Shown: positions 1-8,055 of the stretch, piece after piece
How positions within the stretch are numbered: the stretch's first letter is position 1
Layout: each line of letters starts with the position of its first letter
From: Pavlovales sp. CCMP2436
Lineage: Eukaryota; Haptophyta; Pavlovophyceae; Pavlovales
Reading direction: 5' to 3'
DNA length: 13,026 bases
NCBI GenBank assembly: GCA_026770615.1
Contig: MU631390.1
Coordinates: 253,836-266,861, forward strand
Made by a program: the position numbers and the translations under genes
Notes under the pieces: generated by a model
Databases searched by the model: none
What the model was told of the DNA's origin: nothing
Seen by the model: only the letters and a program-made list of their open reading frames with translations

Positions 1-921
1 TTTCGTGTTGGCCTCGAAGAGGCACCGCGGTCGCAGGTGACCAGAACCAGATGGACCCTGAGTTTATTGATAGGTGGGGTCAAAAGATGCATAACACAGA
101 CAAGAACAACGCGGAGGCTTTCGTGGCAGTGCCTTGCTACCCAATGGCGCACTATCTGCGGGCAGTGCCGCACGTCAACTTCTTTTCGCTCGACGTCGAG
201 ACGGCGGAGCTCGAGGTCATTCATACGATGGACTTCACCGTGACAGCCGTCGATCTCATGATGATAGAGGTTTTTTTTTTTTTTTTTTTGTATTGGTGCC
301 CACTCATACACACCCGCCAGGACCTTAGGCGCTGTTGGTGGTGGCCTCATGTTACTCTGCTGAGTGGGAGAGGTTAGTCATCATGAACTGCCCGCTAACT
401 GCCTGCACCCATATTTAATATTATTGATTATTTATTATTATTATTATTATATTATTATTATTATTATTATTTACTTGCAGGAAAAGACGCGGCTAATATT
501 ATTATTATGAATAGTATTATTTATTATTTAATATTATTAATATTGTCCCTCCTGACTGCCCCCCCTCCCGCCCGCATATGGCTAGTGGGGCGCGGAGAAC
601 GAAACGCGCACATGGAAGATCCGCCGGACGCTCGGCAATGCTGGATTTTGGGAGTGCCCTGGTGTTGTCTATGCGTCGGCCGTCTTTCTGCACAGGCGGC
701 GCAATGACCTCGTCGAAGCATGCTGCAAGCCGGCTGACGGCACGCCGCAGAGCAAGCAGTGCATGTCAGACGCGGCGCACGCACGGGCGGCCCTCGCGGC
801 GACGGAGCAAGTGCCTCGCTCGTCGTGGGTATTCGGTCTCGCCGTTGTCGTCATCGGCGTTTCCGCCGCCGCGTGCTTCGCGTTTGGTGTGAGCAAGGGC
901 GAGGCACGAGCAGGCTATTAG
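1..921 (+). CDS. FkbM-type methyltransferase, 3' part, two exons (3-269, 586-921)
   Basis: The frame is open from base 3 and runs to a GT donor after codon GAG (267-269). The exon encodes VPCYPMAHYLRAVPHVNFFS followed by LDVETAELEVIH and MDFTVTAVDLMMIE, the signature of the FkbM methyltransferase family (Methyltransf_21): the 'V-P-C-x-P-L' strand, then 'DFLSLDVEGAELEVL'. The family's usual G in DVEGAE is T here. FkbM proteins are SAM-dependent O-methyltransferases; the substrate cannot be told from sequence. Exon 2 is open from the AG at 584-585 to the TAG at 919-921. It encodes 111 residues, including GNAGFW and VVYASAVFLHRRR, which match the family's C-terminal 'NGY...SEVFVHPR' region. It ends with a Cys-containing stretch and a hydrophobic segment (826-888, WVFGLAVVVIGVSAAACF) plus a short tail. 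The splice is phase 0. The gene starts outside the window. Family call is firm; exon 2 start is less certain. Confidence 0.8.
270..585 (+). other. Intron of the FkbM-type gene, AT-rich
   Basis: The GT donor at 270-271 directly follows GAG and runs into a T homopolymer of about 19 bases. The preferred acceptor is AG at 584-585, because the reading frame of exon 2 is closed by a TAG there. A better-looking acceptor (TTTACTTGCAG, ending at 480) exists, but the frame after it reaches a stop within ten codons, so it would need an extra tiny exon. The intron contrasts sharply with the GC-rich exons. Confidence 0.6.
411..473 (+). repeat. (TTA)n microsatellite
   Basis: Nearly uninterrupted TTA/ATT trinucleotides, with a second TAT/TAA-rich patch at 492-545. 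It lies inside the FkbM intron and has no coding frame. Confidence 0.9.
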
Positions 922-1738
922 GCCTATGTGTCCTCGAGTTGAAGCGCTCGGCTATCGGGGGGGCTCGGGGTAGCCGCTTCCCAAGAGAGAGAGATGAATC
1001 GAGTATGTTTTTTGGCCGGTGGAGTGTAAATTTCTAAATTAACGTCCGTCCCCGGCTGGGTCGACCCAAACCCAAGCGTTGAGAAACCGATCCAGGGACC
1101 TCTTTCGAGCACACGGATACCGTCCCCACCGCTGAGCCAGATCAACAAAACGACAGTGCCTGCCTGCGAGAGGACGAGTCTGCTGCTGACCAGCAAGAAT
1201 GTTGGTGTTCGCCAGCAAGCCACCAACATGTTTGCTCTTTGACAGTACCCTCTTTGCATGATTGCATCGCGTTCCTTTCAGCCTGCACCCGCGGACAGTG
1301 TCGGCAGTAACTACTTTACAAGTGATCGCGGGCATTAATAAGTCTGAAATTAAGAATAATTAATAGGGCGAATGAATTTGGCAGTCGAGGCTCAGCTTCT
1401 TAGCATAAATATTAACTACATACAAACAATACGGCTACGATAATATTTGTTATTCCTTATCCACCCGGTCGCCCGGGCACACTACCGGAGTACCATCGGC
1501 ACGCGCACTGTCGCCCAAGCCAGCGCAGCTGACTAAGGGTTGCAGCAGGCAATGGGCGACGCAGCGCTCAGACCAGCAGTACTTCCCGGACAGTCAGACG
1601 CCAGCTTGAATCCCTATCAGGAATATATTTAAGAGAAATTTGTCAATTTGGCTTATAGAGATATATCCTGGTGAACCTAAGAAACTTGTTTTCTCTGGTA
1701 CCCAGCTCGCACCAGGTATATATCGCAAGCTTTTAAAT
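922..1738. other. Intergenic sequence with no recognisable gene
   Basis: Contains the 3' flank of the FkbM-type gene. A TGTAA at 1025-1029, about 105 nt after the stop, could be a green-algal-style polyadenylation signal. Minus-strand open frames of about 100 codons (around 1039-1335 and 924-1259) overlap each other, show no recognised motif and have no supporting splice context. The stretch 1330-1460 is AT-rich. Nothing else is supported here. Confidence 0.55.
1660..1724. repeat. Imperfect hairpin beside the foldback element
   Basis: GATATATCCTGGTG at 1660-1673 pairs with CACCAGGTATATATC at 1710-1724, with one bulged base and a 36-nt loop. It abuts the direct repeat at 1717-1735. Confidence 0.6.
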
Positions 1739-1841
1739 TAATGTAGGGGGGTTCGGGCTGGCGGTACGTTTCAAGTTCAAGTCAGGCTGATCTTAGCGCT
1801 CCGACGCAGGCTCCTACGCGCTACGCCGAAGTGGGGAGCTG
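1739..1841 (+). repeat. Left inverted arm of the foldback element
   Basis: Begins TAATGTAGGGGGGTTC and ends GTGGGGAGCTG. It is the inverted partner of 2002-2103. It differs mainly by C/T and A/G transitions and an extra C in ACGCGCTACG. Confidence 0.8.
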
Positions 1842-1943
1842 GTAGAAGTGGTAGATGATGAGGAAGCCGAAAACAAAGCGCTAGAGTTGCTGCGCAACGC
1901 GGGGCCGCCCGACAGTGCGCGAGCAAGCGAGTCCATTGGTAGA

Positions 1944-1990
1944 TCGATCAAGGACAATTTTATCACATTTGACTTAGAACTACCATTATC
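1944..1990 (+). repeat. 47-bp direct repeat, copy 1 (inside the foldback element)
   Basis: Starts TCGATCAAGGACAATTTTAT and ends AACTACCATTATC. It is identical to 2136-2182 except for one T/C difference. It lies in the element's centre, next to the right arm. Confidence 0.85.
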
Positions 1991-2001
1991 AAAGATTGAT
2001 G

Positions 2002-2103
2002 CAGCTCCCCACTTCGGCGTACGCGTAGGAGCCTGCGTCGGCGTGCTAAGATCAGTCTAACTTGAACTTAAAACGTATCGCCAGCCAGAACCCCACTACA
2101 TTA
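2002..2103 (-). repeat. Right inverted arm of the foldback element
   Basis: Read on the minus strand from 2103 it begins TAATGTAGTGGGGTTC and ends GTGGGGAGCTG, about 91% identical to the left arm by eye. Confidence 0.8.
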
Positions 2104-2135
2104 TTAAGTGATTATATATATCGCAAGCTTTTAGT

Positions 2136-2182
2136 TCGATCAAGGACAATTTTATCACATCTGACTTAGAACTACCATTATC
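2136..2182 (+). repeat. 47-bp direct repeat, copy 2 (outside the foldback element)
   Basis: Same 47 bp as 1944-1990 with one substitution. It is preceded by a 19-bp block (TATATATCGCAAGCTTTTA, 2115-2133) that also occurs at 1717-1735, just left of the element. In copy 2 the two blocks are only 2 bp apart; in copy 1 they are 208 bp apart. Confidence 0.85.
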
Positions 2183-2207
2183 TATGGCTTACAGGCCTAG
2201 ACCCAGT

Positions 2208-2259
2208 GCATATATATAAATATGGATATATATATCCATATATATCCATATATATATGC
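2208..2259. repeat. AT-rich palindromic tract
   Basis: TGCATATATATA at the left end pairs with TATATATATGCA at the right. An 18-bp perfect palindrome, ATGGATATATATATCCAT, lies at 2222-2239. The tract sits at the abrupt switch to GC-rich sequence that marks the 3' end of the hAT-derived region. Confidence 0.7.
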
Positions 2260-2778
2260 ACTCAGCCCCGAGCCCTGCGCCTCGACCCGGTTGGGCCGGT
2301 CTTGGTCGCGCCTCGCTCGCACCGACGACGCGCCCCACGGCTGCGGCCGCCCTACTGGCCCCTCCGACTCCAGCAGCTCCGGCGCCTGCGCGGCCTCGCC
2401 ATCCTTCTTCAAGCCCGCTGACACTTAGACCCTCGCTCGGCCCCGCGCCTGGCTCTTGCCTCTGCGCGCGCGCCCGGCCGCCACACCCCGCGCCCAGCCC
2501 CCGAGTCCTGCGCCTCTCGCCCCTCGATGCCAGTAGGTTCGTCGTCCTCGCCCTCGCCCTCGCCGACACTCGCGATTGCCGCAGCCGCGCGCCACGCGGC
2601 CACGGCAGCCGCCGGGTCTTTCCTCGCCGCCACCCACGAGCGCGTGCGGCCATAGTCGGCAGCGAGAAGCTTCTGTGTCTAAATGTGCCCGGTAGTCGAG
2701 CCCACCTCGTCGGGTACCAGACCTGGTAATCCGCCTCGATGCCACGCCGTTTGCCCTTGAAGTTGCCGAGCGCCCAGC

Positions 2779-2860
2779 CTGCGTACAAAAGTGGGTCACA
2801 GCTGTGTCTGAGCGGAGGGAGATGCGCGAACGCAAGACGAGAAAAAAAGGGTCAGCACAC
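2779..2860 (-). other. Probable intron in the hAT-like pseudogene
   Basis: ACGACAG|GTGTGC (donor 2860-2859) to TTTTGTACGCAG|GC (acceptor 2780-2779), 82 nt, with a T-rich tract before the acceptor. Splicing joins HIFTTG to WALGNFKG in frame. The unspliced frame ends in a stop within about 16 codons. Confidence 0.6.
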
Positions 2861-3761
2861 CTGTCGTGAAGATGTGCATGATCTTAACGTCGGGCGCGCC
2901 GAGGCCAGCCTTGTCGAACGTGGGCATAGCATCGATCGTCAGCCAGCCGGGAGTGCCGTCGAAGGCGCCGACTTGCGCGAAGAGCGCCTCTTTAGCGCCC
3001 TCGTCCTCCTCGTCGTCGTCGCCAGCTTCGTTGCCGCCTGCTGGCGCGTTGCCTGCCTGCTCGTCCTCCTCCTCGCCAGAGCTCCCCCCAGACGATTCGA
3101 GCACTTCGATTGCGCGCCGCGAAACGGCACGCGCGTTGCGCTTGCGCGGGCGCAGCCCAGCGAATGACTTGGAGGGGTTGCGCCTGGCGCTGCTCGAGAA
3201 GAGCTACAGAGCCACACCGATGAGCTGGTCGAAGATGCCCTTAGGCGACGAAAGCGCGGGCCCGTTGAGCTTGATTTCCTGCAGGTCGCACGCCATGGCG
3301 ACCTTCATGCGGTTGCGCAGCTTGGTCTTGATCTGGCCGAGCGTGGAGATGCCGCGCTCGGCGCAGGAGGTGGTGAGCGCCTGCACGAGGCCGAGGGTGC
3401 ACAGCTCGCACAAGTCGGCCAGGTCATAGGTCGCGCGGCGCACGTAGAGATGTGCCCACACGATCTCGTCGGTCACTTCCTTGCGCTCGTGCTCCGGGGC
3501 AGACGCAGCGCTCCCGCGCAGCGGCACGATGAGGCTCTTGGCGCGCCCGAACTGCTCGCTTACCTGCGCCGCGCGCACAATCGGCGTGAACGACTTGCCG
3601 CCAGAGGAGAAGAGAGGCTTGCCGTAGTGCTCAAGTAGCACCTCGAGCTGGGGGGCACCGTACGCGCCGATGCGGACGGTGTATTCGATGTCCGTCTCGC
3701 CCAGGTTGATGGTGGGCAGCTCGCCCATGTCGAGACACTCGAAAGCCTCAAGGAAGGCATC

Positions 3762-3881
3762 CTGCATGGAGTTATCAGAAAGTGGGCAGCGCGCAGGATA
3801 ACTCTGTCAGCCAGCAGGCAGGCGCGCAGGGTAAGTGAGGCACGCGCGCAGCGCAGGACGAGGCTCGCGCGCGCATTGCAC
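3762..3881 (-). other. Intron in the hAT-like pseudogene
   Basis: CAG|GTGCAATG (donor 3881-3880) to CCATGCAG|GAT (acceptor 3763-3762), 120 nt, phase 0. Removing it joins STRFPQ to DAFLEAF, the expected hAT pattern 'RFPd..llEAF', and removes the in-frame TGA at 3809-3807. This shows that stop is intronic rather than a lesion. Confidence 0.75.
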
Positions 3882-5740
3882 CTGCGGAAAGCGAGTGGAG
3901 AGCGCATCAATGTGCGACTTGGCGTAGGTCCGCATCACGCGCTGCATACTCTCCCATTCCTCTAAGTCGAACACGGTCTGGCGCTCGTAGATGTTAAGCA
4001 CACCCCTGCGAGTTGAAGCCGAGGCGGCAGCGGCGGCGGCGAGGAGCGGCGCCTTGAGCCTCTGCATGCGGATGCCGCACGGGAACTTGTCGGTGGGCAT
4101 GCCGAGGTAGGTCGCGGCGAGGCCATCCTGCGTCGCCTTCACTGCGGCGCGCATCAGCTTGTACTTGAGGTGGTCAACCTGTAGCATCTTGCTGAGCAGG
4201 CAGAGCTTCTCCGTGATGTCGGCTAAGTAGTCGGCGATGACGATGAAGCGCGCGCGCATGATGAGGTTGAGACGCTCCTGGTCACGCTCCTTCTCGTACT
4301 CCAAAGCTAGCGCGAAGATGCTCTGGTGCACCCCGTTGGCCATCTGGAAGCGCGTAAGCTAGCGCGTGATGCAGCCGTGGGTGAGCCGGCCAACGCGGAG
4401 GCCGTACTTCTCCTGGAAGGCGGCCAGCACGCGGATGCGCTTGCACGAGCGGTTGTGGTCGGAGACGATGGCGTTCATGTCGCGCTCCGTGTCTGCTACC
4501 ATCGTGCTCTGCTCGAACGGCGACGCGCTCTCCACCGTGTCACCGCAGGCCAGCGCCTGCTTGTGCGCGACGTCGTGGTGGTTTTTCATAAAGGGCTGGA
4601 GGCGGGTGAGCTGCACGCCGACACCGTTGAGCTCACCCGTCATGACCGACGCGCCGTCGGACCCGGAGCTCGCTCAGCGGTCGAGCTCGAGCCGCGACTC
4701 CTCGATGTTTGGCACGAGCGCGGTGACGAGCGAGTCTGCGTCCTTGGCAGTCAGCTCGAGCAGCGAGTGGAAGACGGAGACGGCGGTGCCGTCCGGTTTG
4801 ACGAATTTGATGTAGACGATGAGGACCGAAGTCCAGCCGATGTCCGTGCCGAACATGAGGCCGAACGCGGTGGACGAGCGGATGAGAGTGAGGCGCCATT
4901 TGCGCGAGATCTCCGCGAGGCAGTGGACGATCGCCGACATAGCGTATCTGCTGCGGTAGACCTTAGAGACCTTCACGCCCAGCGACTCGACGTGGTTGGC
5001 GAGCGAAGCGAACTTGAGATTCGGCACCAGCTCCTTAGCGAGCCAGTACGCGTTCTTGATTAGTATCACGAGCCCGTCGGACTCGAGGCTGATCTGCTTG
5101 GTCAGCGAGGCGAGAAATCCTCCGCGAGCTTGGTGCTGTTGATCAGCTTGAAGAGCGCGTCACCGCGGCCGTTGGACTCACCGTAGCACTCGTGCTCCTT
5201 GACGCGCTCGAGGCGGATGCTCTTGCAACCGACGACGAAGTTGTACGTCGGATGCTTGAGGTTGAAGCGGATGCACGCGTCGCAGAACATGCGGTTGGTG
5301 GACGGGTCGTAGCGGAGCCACAGCTTGCGATTGGCTTTGACGCCCTCCTCCGACGTGATCCACTTCTTGCGGAACGCGCGCTTGTCCTCGAGCTCGCCCC
5401 GCTCGCCATGCTTCGACTTCTTCGCAGACGGCGCGAGCGCCTCGCTGCGCGGGAGCGCAGTCACGGACGCGGCCACCTTCAACTCGCCAGCCGCGTTGAA
5501 TGCCAGCGTCAGCTTGAGCGCCACACGCGAGGGGGGCTGGACGCGCGCCGGCACAGTTGCGGCCAGGGACGAGTCCACGATCATCGGGTCGGACGACGAA
5601 GTGCCTGCTGCGACAGGCGTGGACGCAGGAGCACGCCCGAGCCACCCGGAGAGCGAACCCTGCTTCGTCTTCGAAGCTAACATCCGCCGCAAGCGCGTAG
5701 GCCGCCGGCCGCGGGCGAGCTGAGAAGTAACCAAGTTGGC

Positions 5741-5840
5741 GATTTGTTTTTCATTGTTTTATTGAATAAAATTTGACCGGCTGTGACCGAAGATCCGTCC
5801 GTCAGATCTGAGTTATTTTGACCGGTGATATGACCGAAAT
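5741..5840. promoter_or_regulatory. Upstream flank of the hAT-like gene with GACCG repeats
   Basis: TTTGACCGGCTGTGACCGAA (5771-5790) and TTTTGACCGGTGATATGACCGAAAT (5817-5841) are two copies of a TTTGACCGG...TGACCGAA unit, giving four GACCG words in 70 bp. Short clustered motifs near the ends of hAT elements are typical transposase-binding (subterminal) repeats. Whether this is the element's end is inferred; no terminal inverted repeat or 8-bp target duplication was identified. Confidence 0.35.
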
Positions 5841-5841
5841 T

Positions 5842-6184
5842 TTTTGGAGGAAGACTTCAACACAGTGGTCGTTGCAGTACTTGAGTCTACTCTATGACCT
5901 CGAGGCCATGAGCCTGGCTTCATGGTCGTCTGCTCAGATGTGTTCACACCGGTGTACAGAACTTGCACATAACCCATGTCGCAAACCGTGTCGAGCAAGT
6001 TCAAATGTATCAACGCCATGTCTTCTATGTGTGTCGCACTGCGCGCGGGGCAAGTACACGTCTGAGCTGATGACCATGTCACTTGCAAACCTTGGCGGCA
6101 GTCTGCTAAAAAATATGGCTATGGTCTGTCGGCGTGATTTGAGACACGGGCCTGTTTTTGTTTGAGGTAACTCGCGCGCTCACT
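5842..6184. other. Region without a supported gene
   Basis: Base composition is near 50% GC, unlike the GC-rich exons on either side. Open frames of about 91 codons (minus, 6088-5813) and 115 codons (plus, 5818-6165) overlap on opposite strands. Neither has a recognised motif or clear codon bias. Confidence 0.4.
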
Positions 6185-6297
6185 GTGCCGGGTGTGCGTG
6201 TATGGGTGTGTGTGGGAAGGGGTGGGGTGGGGATGGGGTGTGGTCAGGGGAGGGGGGGGGGGGGTGGGGGGGGGGGGGGAAGGAGGGGGGGGGGCGG
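6185..6297 (+). repeat. Long G-rich tract, strong G-quadruplex potential
   Basis: GT-rich lead-in (GTGTGCGTGTATGGGTGTGT) passing into runs of up to about 14 consecutive Gs at 6250-6297, broken only by single T or A bases. On the minus strand it lies just 3' of the stop of the unrecognised gene at 6352. Confidence 0.9.
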
Positions 6298-6351
6298 ATC
6301 ACCGAGTCCGGCGTTGGGCAGCGAGCGTAGCTCTGTGAACTTCGTGAACTG

Positions 6352-7857
6352 CTACAGGCGCCTGCTCCACAGCGGCGTGAGCATGTTGACGATGTCGCCC
6401 TCGGAGGGGGGGTACTTCCAGCTCCACGGGAAAGTCGCCTCCTGCACCACAGACGAAATTTTCTCGATTGGGAGAGCGCTCAGCCACGCACCGTCCTCAT
6501 CCGGCGGCTGGTTGACGCGGAACCCGAGGAAGCCGAAGGCCTTGGAGTTCTTGTGGACGTACGAGTCCATTATGTGGAGGCGGGCGGCGGCAGGGTCGAC
6601 CTCGTAGTACGACTGGCCATCTGTTGTTGGTATCAATCACATTATTATCGTTTGCTTTTGTTACCATGTTAAATGTTTAAACAATTCATTTATTTTTAAT
6701 ACAATCTGTAATAATAATCGTTGCACATATCTTATTTTCTTTTCGACCAACAAATACAAGTTCGTGAGTCTTCATGATTATTCGTTATTATTGTTATAAT
6801 TAGTATTATTAATTAATTATTAATTAATAACTAACAATTAATAGTAATTAATAAATATCGTTGAACATATATTATTTTATTTTTACAATGGTAACAATTA
6901 GGTGAGAGTCTGGAGGGCGCATGAGGATGGTTCGGTAGATGTGGCGCAAAATATAAAGGTAAGGTAGCAGCAGCACACACCTGAGAAGGTAGCGCATCGG
7001 GTGAGCGGTCCGAGTATGGCGGCGCGGCGCGAGCAGTTCTCGAGAACGGTGCCAGGCGGGATGCCGCGCAGGAAGGGAATCGTGTCGCCACCACCAGCGA
7101 GGGCCCAGCACATGTATTCGATGACGGCCCGCACACGGCTGGCAGGGGTCAGCTCGCCGCCAGAGGGAAGAGCGCCTTGAGGGCGGGCAGATCGGTGGCG
7201 GCGTGCGCGGCCGCTAGGAGGTCGATGAACTCCTCGTCCACAGTCGGCGAAGGCCCCCCAACCGCGAGCTTCACCCGCTGGTGCTTCAATTTCAAAAAAG
7301 GGGGCGAAATGTCTCCGGATCGACCGCCGCGACAAGCGCCGCCAGTCGGCCGATGAACTGCACGTCGGTGTTCTCGAAGCTGAGCAGGACGCCCTCAGCC
7401 CTGCCGCTAGTGGTGGTCGCCGCGCGTCGCGGCAGGATCCCGTAGAGGAGCGCGCCGGGCAGCGCGTAGAGAGAGGGCGGGTACGCCGTCAGTAGTGCTA
7501 GGCGCGGCCCCTTGGTGTCCGCCTCGAGGTGGAACGATGGGGGCATGGTTGTACCGTCGCGGCGCAGCGTGTCCCCAGCGCGCGCGAGCACGTAGGGCTG
7601 CACTCTGTTGCGCGCCTCGCCCGTAGCGGCGCGCCCGTCGACGGTCGGCACCACACCCGCGAAGAGGACCGCCGTACTTGGCCGAACGAGTTCTTGCTGA
7701 CGAGTCCCTTGCACGCCTCGTAGCAGCGGGCGTGCGTACCCAGCTCGGCGGTGCATCGCTCCAACATGCACTCCATCGGGAGCGCGTTGGTGCCAGACCG
7801 GCTGCGCACGCACCCGGGGACGAGGCCGACGCCACGCGCCACCGAGAGCTGTGTCAC
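6352..7857 (-). pseudogene. Unrecognised spliced gene with three frame changes
   Basis: I do not recognise the product. Protein-like blocks follow one another on the minus strand. About 7857-7690 contains PMECMLERCTAELGTHARCYE and LVSKNSFGQ. About 7680-7295 contains VLFAGVVPTVDGRAATGEAR, SFHLEADTKGPRLALLTAYP and LLSFENTDVQFIGRLAALV. About 7310-7165 contains VDEEFIDLLAAAHAATDLPA. About 7165-6981 contains VRAVIEYMCWALAGGGDTIP and FLRGIPPGTVLEN. A phase-1 intron (6980-6621) then joins to the last exon, with SYYEVDPAAARLHIMDSYVH and KAFGFLGFRVNQPPDEDGAW, and a TAG stop at 6354-6352. The three coding-frame changes near 7685, 7310 and 7165 are too tight for introns and each equals loss of one base. 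No transposase, helicase or enzyme motif is evident. It could be a decayed gene or an intact one in an erroneous assembly. Confidence 0.55.
6621..6980 (-). other. AT-rich intron in the unrecognised gene
   Basis: CTTCTCAG|GTGTGTGC (donor 6980-6979) to CCAACAACAG|ATGGCC (acceptor 6622-6621), 360 nt. Leaving one base before the donor and two after the acceptor gives a continuous frame (ATFS-D-GQSYYEVDP). The interior (6640-6900) is very AT-rich with TTAATTAATTATTAATTAAT repeats. Confidence 0.65.
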
Positions 7858-8055
7858 CCCACCCTATATCGCACAGGGTGGAGCATCAGGCACGAGAGGG
7901 GCATGCGTGAGGCAAAAACGCGACCCCCGCGGGCAGTTGGTGTACAAATGCCAACCGACTCGCCCGCGACCTGTGCCTGGGTACACAGCGGGGGTAGTAT
8001 GGGTTTGGAACGTGCTCCCCCAAGCAGCGAACCGTCCGCAGCCCCTGTCGTGCAT
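7858..8055 (-). other. Possible upstream exon of the unrecognised gene
   Basis: In the same frame as 7857-7690, the stretch 8055-7867 is open and reads like protein (MHDRGCGRFAAWGSTFQTHT, then GWHLYTNCPRGSRF). It is closed by a TAG at about 7866-7864, whose AG could instead serve as an acceptor. A GATAG just upstream of 8061 could be another acceptor. No convincing donor was found, so this remains a suggestion. Confidence 0.25.

Larger units (their letters stand above)
1739..2103. mobile_element. Foldback / MITE-like element with 103-bp inverted arms
   Basis: The left arm 1739-1841 and right arm 2002-2103 are inverted copies. I counted about eight mismatches and one single-base gap over roughly 102 positions. 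The outer ends read TAATGTAG on both sides. The 160-bp centre (1842-2001) encodes no recognised transposase. A 70-codon frame (1848-2060) runs through the centre into the right arm; it resembles nothing I know. A short non-autonomous element with long terminal inverted repeats is the simplest reading. No clean target-site duplication is visible beyond a possible 3-bp ATT, so the superfamily is open. Confidence 0.75.
2409..5683 (-). pseudogene. Decayed hAT-like transposase gene (TTF/ZNF862-type zinc finger)
   Basis: Segments from 5' to 3' are as follows. The first ATG is at 5683, followed by SKTKQGSLSGWL. A TTF/BED-type finger lies at about 5320-5190 (WLRYD, C-x2-C at 5284 and 5275, FVVGCKSIRLERVKEHE). 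A DUF4371-like core follows (IKNAYWLAKE; GSDGASVMTGELNGV at about 4667-4623; CITR). The hAT dimerisation block at about 3420-3300 contains TTSCAERGISTLGQIKTKLR. After it come an acidic linker and a C-terminal piece, GWALGNFKG...ADYQVWYP. Two phase-consistent introns fit: 3881-3762 and 2860-2779. Lesions are a one-base frameshift near 5113, TGA at 4676-4674, TAG at 4361-4359, TAG at 3206-3204, and a frameshift near 2715. The TAG at 4361 sits where hAT proteins have the W of the conserved TRW motif, so the product would lack the core. Such proteins cut and paste DNA or are domesticated as nuclear DNA-binding proteins; this copy looks inactive. The 3' limit is uncertain. Confidence 0.85.

Noticed and set aside
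924..1335. Two overlapping minus-strand frames of about 100 codons
   Set aside because: They overlap in different frames, show no recognised motif or splice support, and lie in sequence of intermediate GC content.
1848..2060. 70-codon frame in the foldback element as a gene
   Set aside because: More than a quarter of it is the inverted arm and the rest contains a repeated non-coding block, so it is most likely chance.
2256..2729. Plus-strand Pro/Ala-rich open frame
   Set aside because: No motif, and it is the complement of the Ala-rich tail of the minus-strand hAT-like gene.
3807..3809. Fourth in-frame stop (TGA) in the hAT-like gene
   Set aside because: It falls inside a 120-nt phase-0 GT-AG intron whose removal restores the expected RFPQ-DAFLEAF join.
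3204..4676. Reassignment of TAG/TGA to tryptophan in this genome
   Set aside because: The other genes here use TGG for Trp, the FkbM-type gene ends at TAG with a sensible C terminus, and the same hAT-like gene carries frameshifts, so decay is simpler.
4326..5063. 245-codon plus-strand open frame
   Set aside because: It lies opposite the hAT-like core, where clear family motifs (GSDGASVMTG, IKNAYWLAKE) are on the minus strand; it is a composition-driven shadow.
5818..6165. 115-codon plus-strand and 91-codon minus-strand frames
   Set aside because: They lie opposite each other, with near-50% GC and no motif; neither could be supported over the other.
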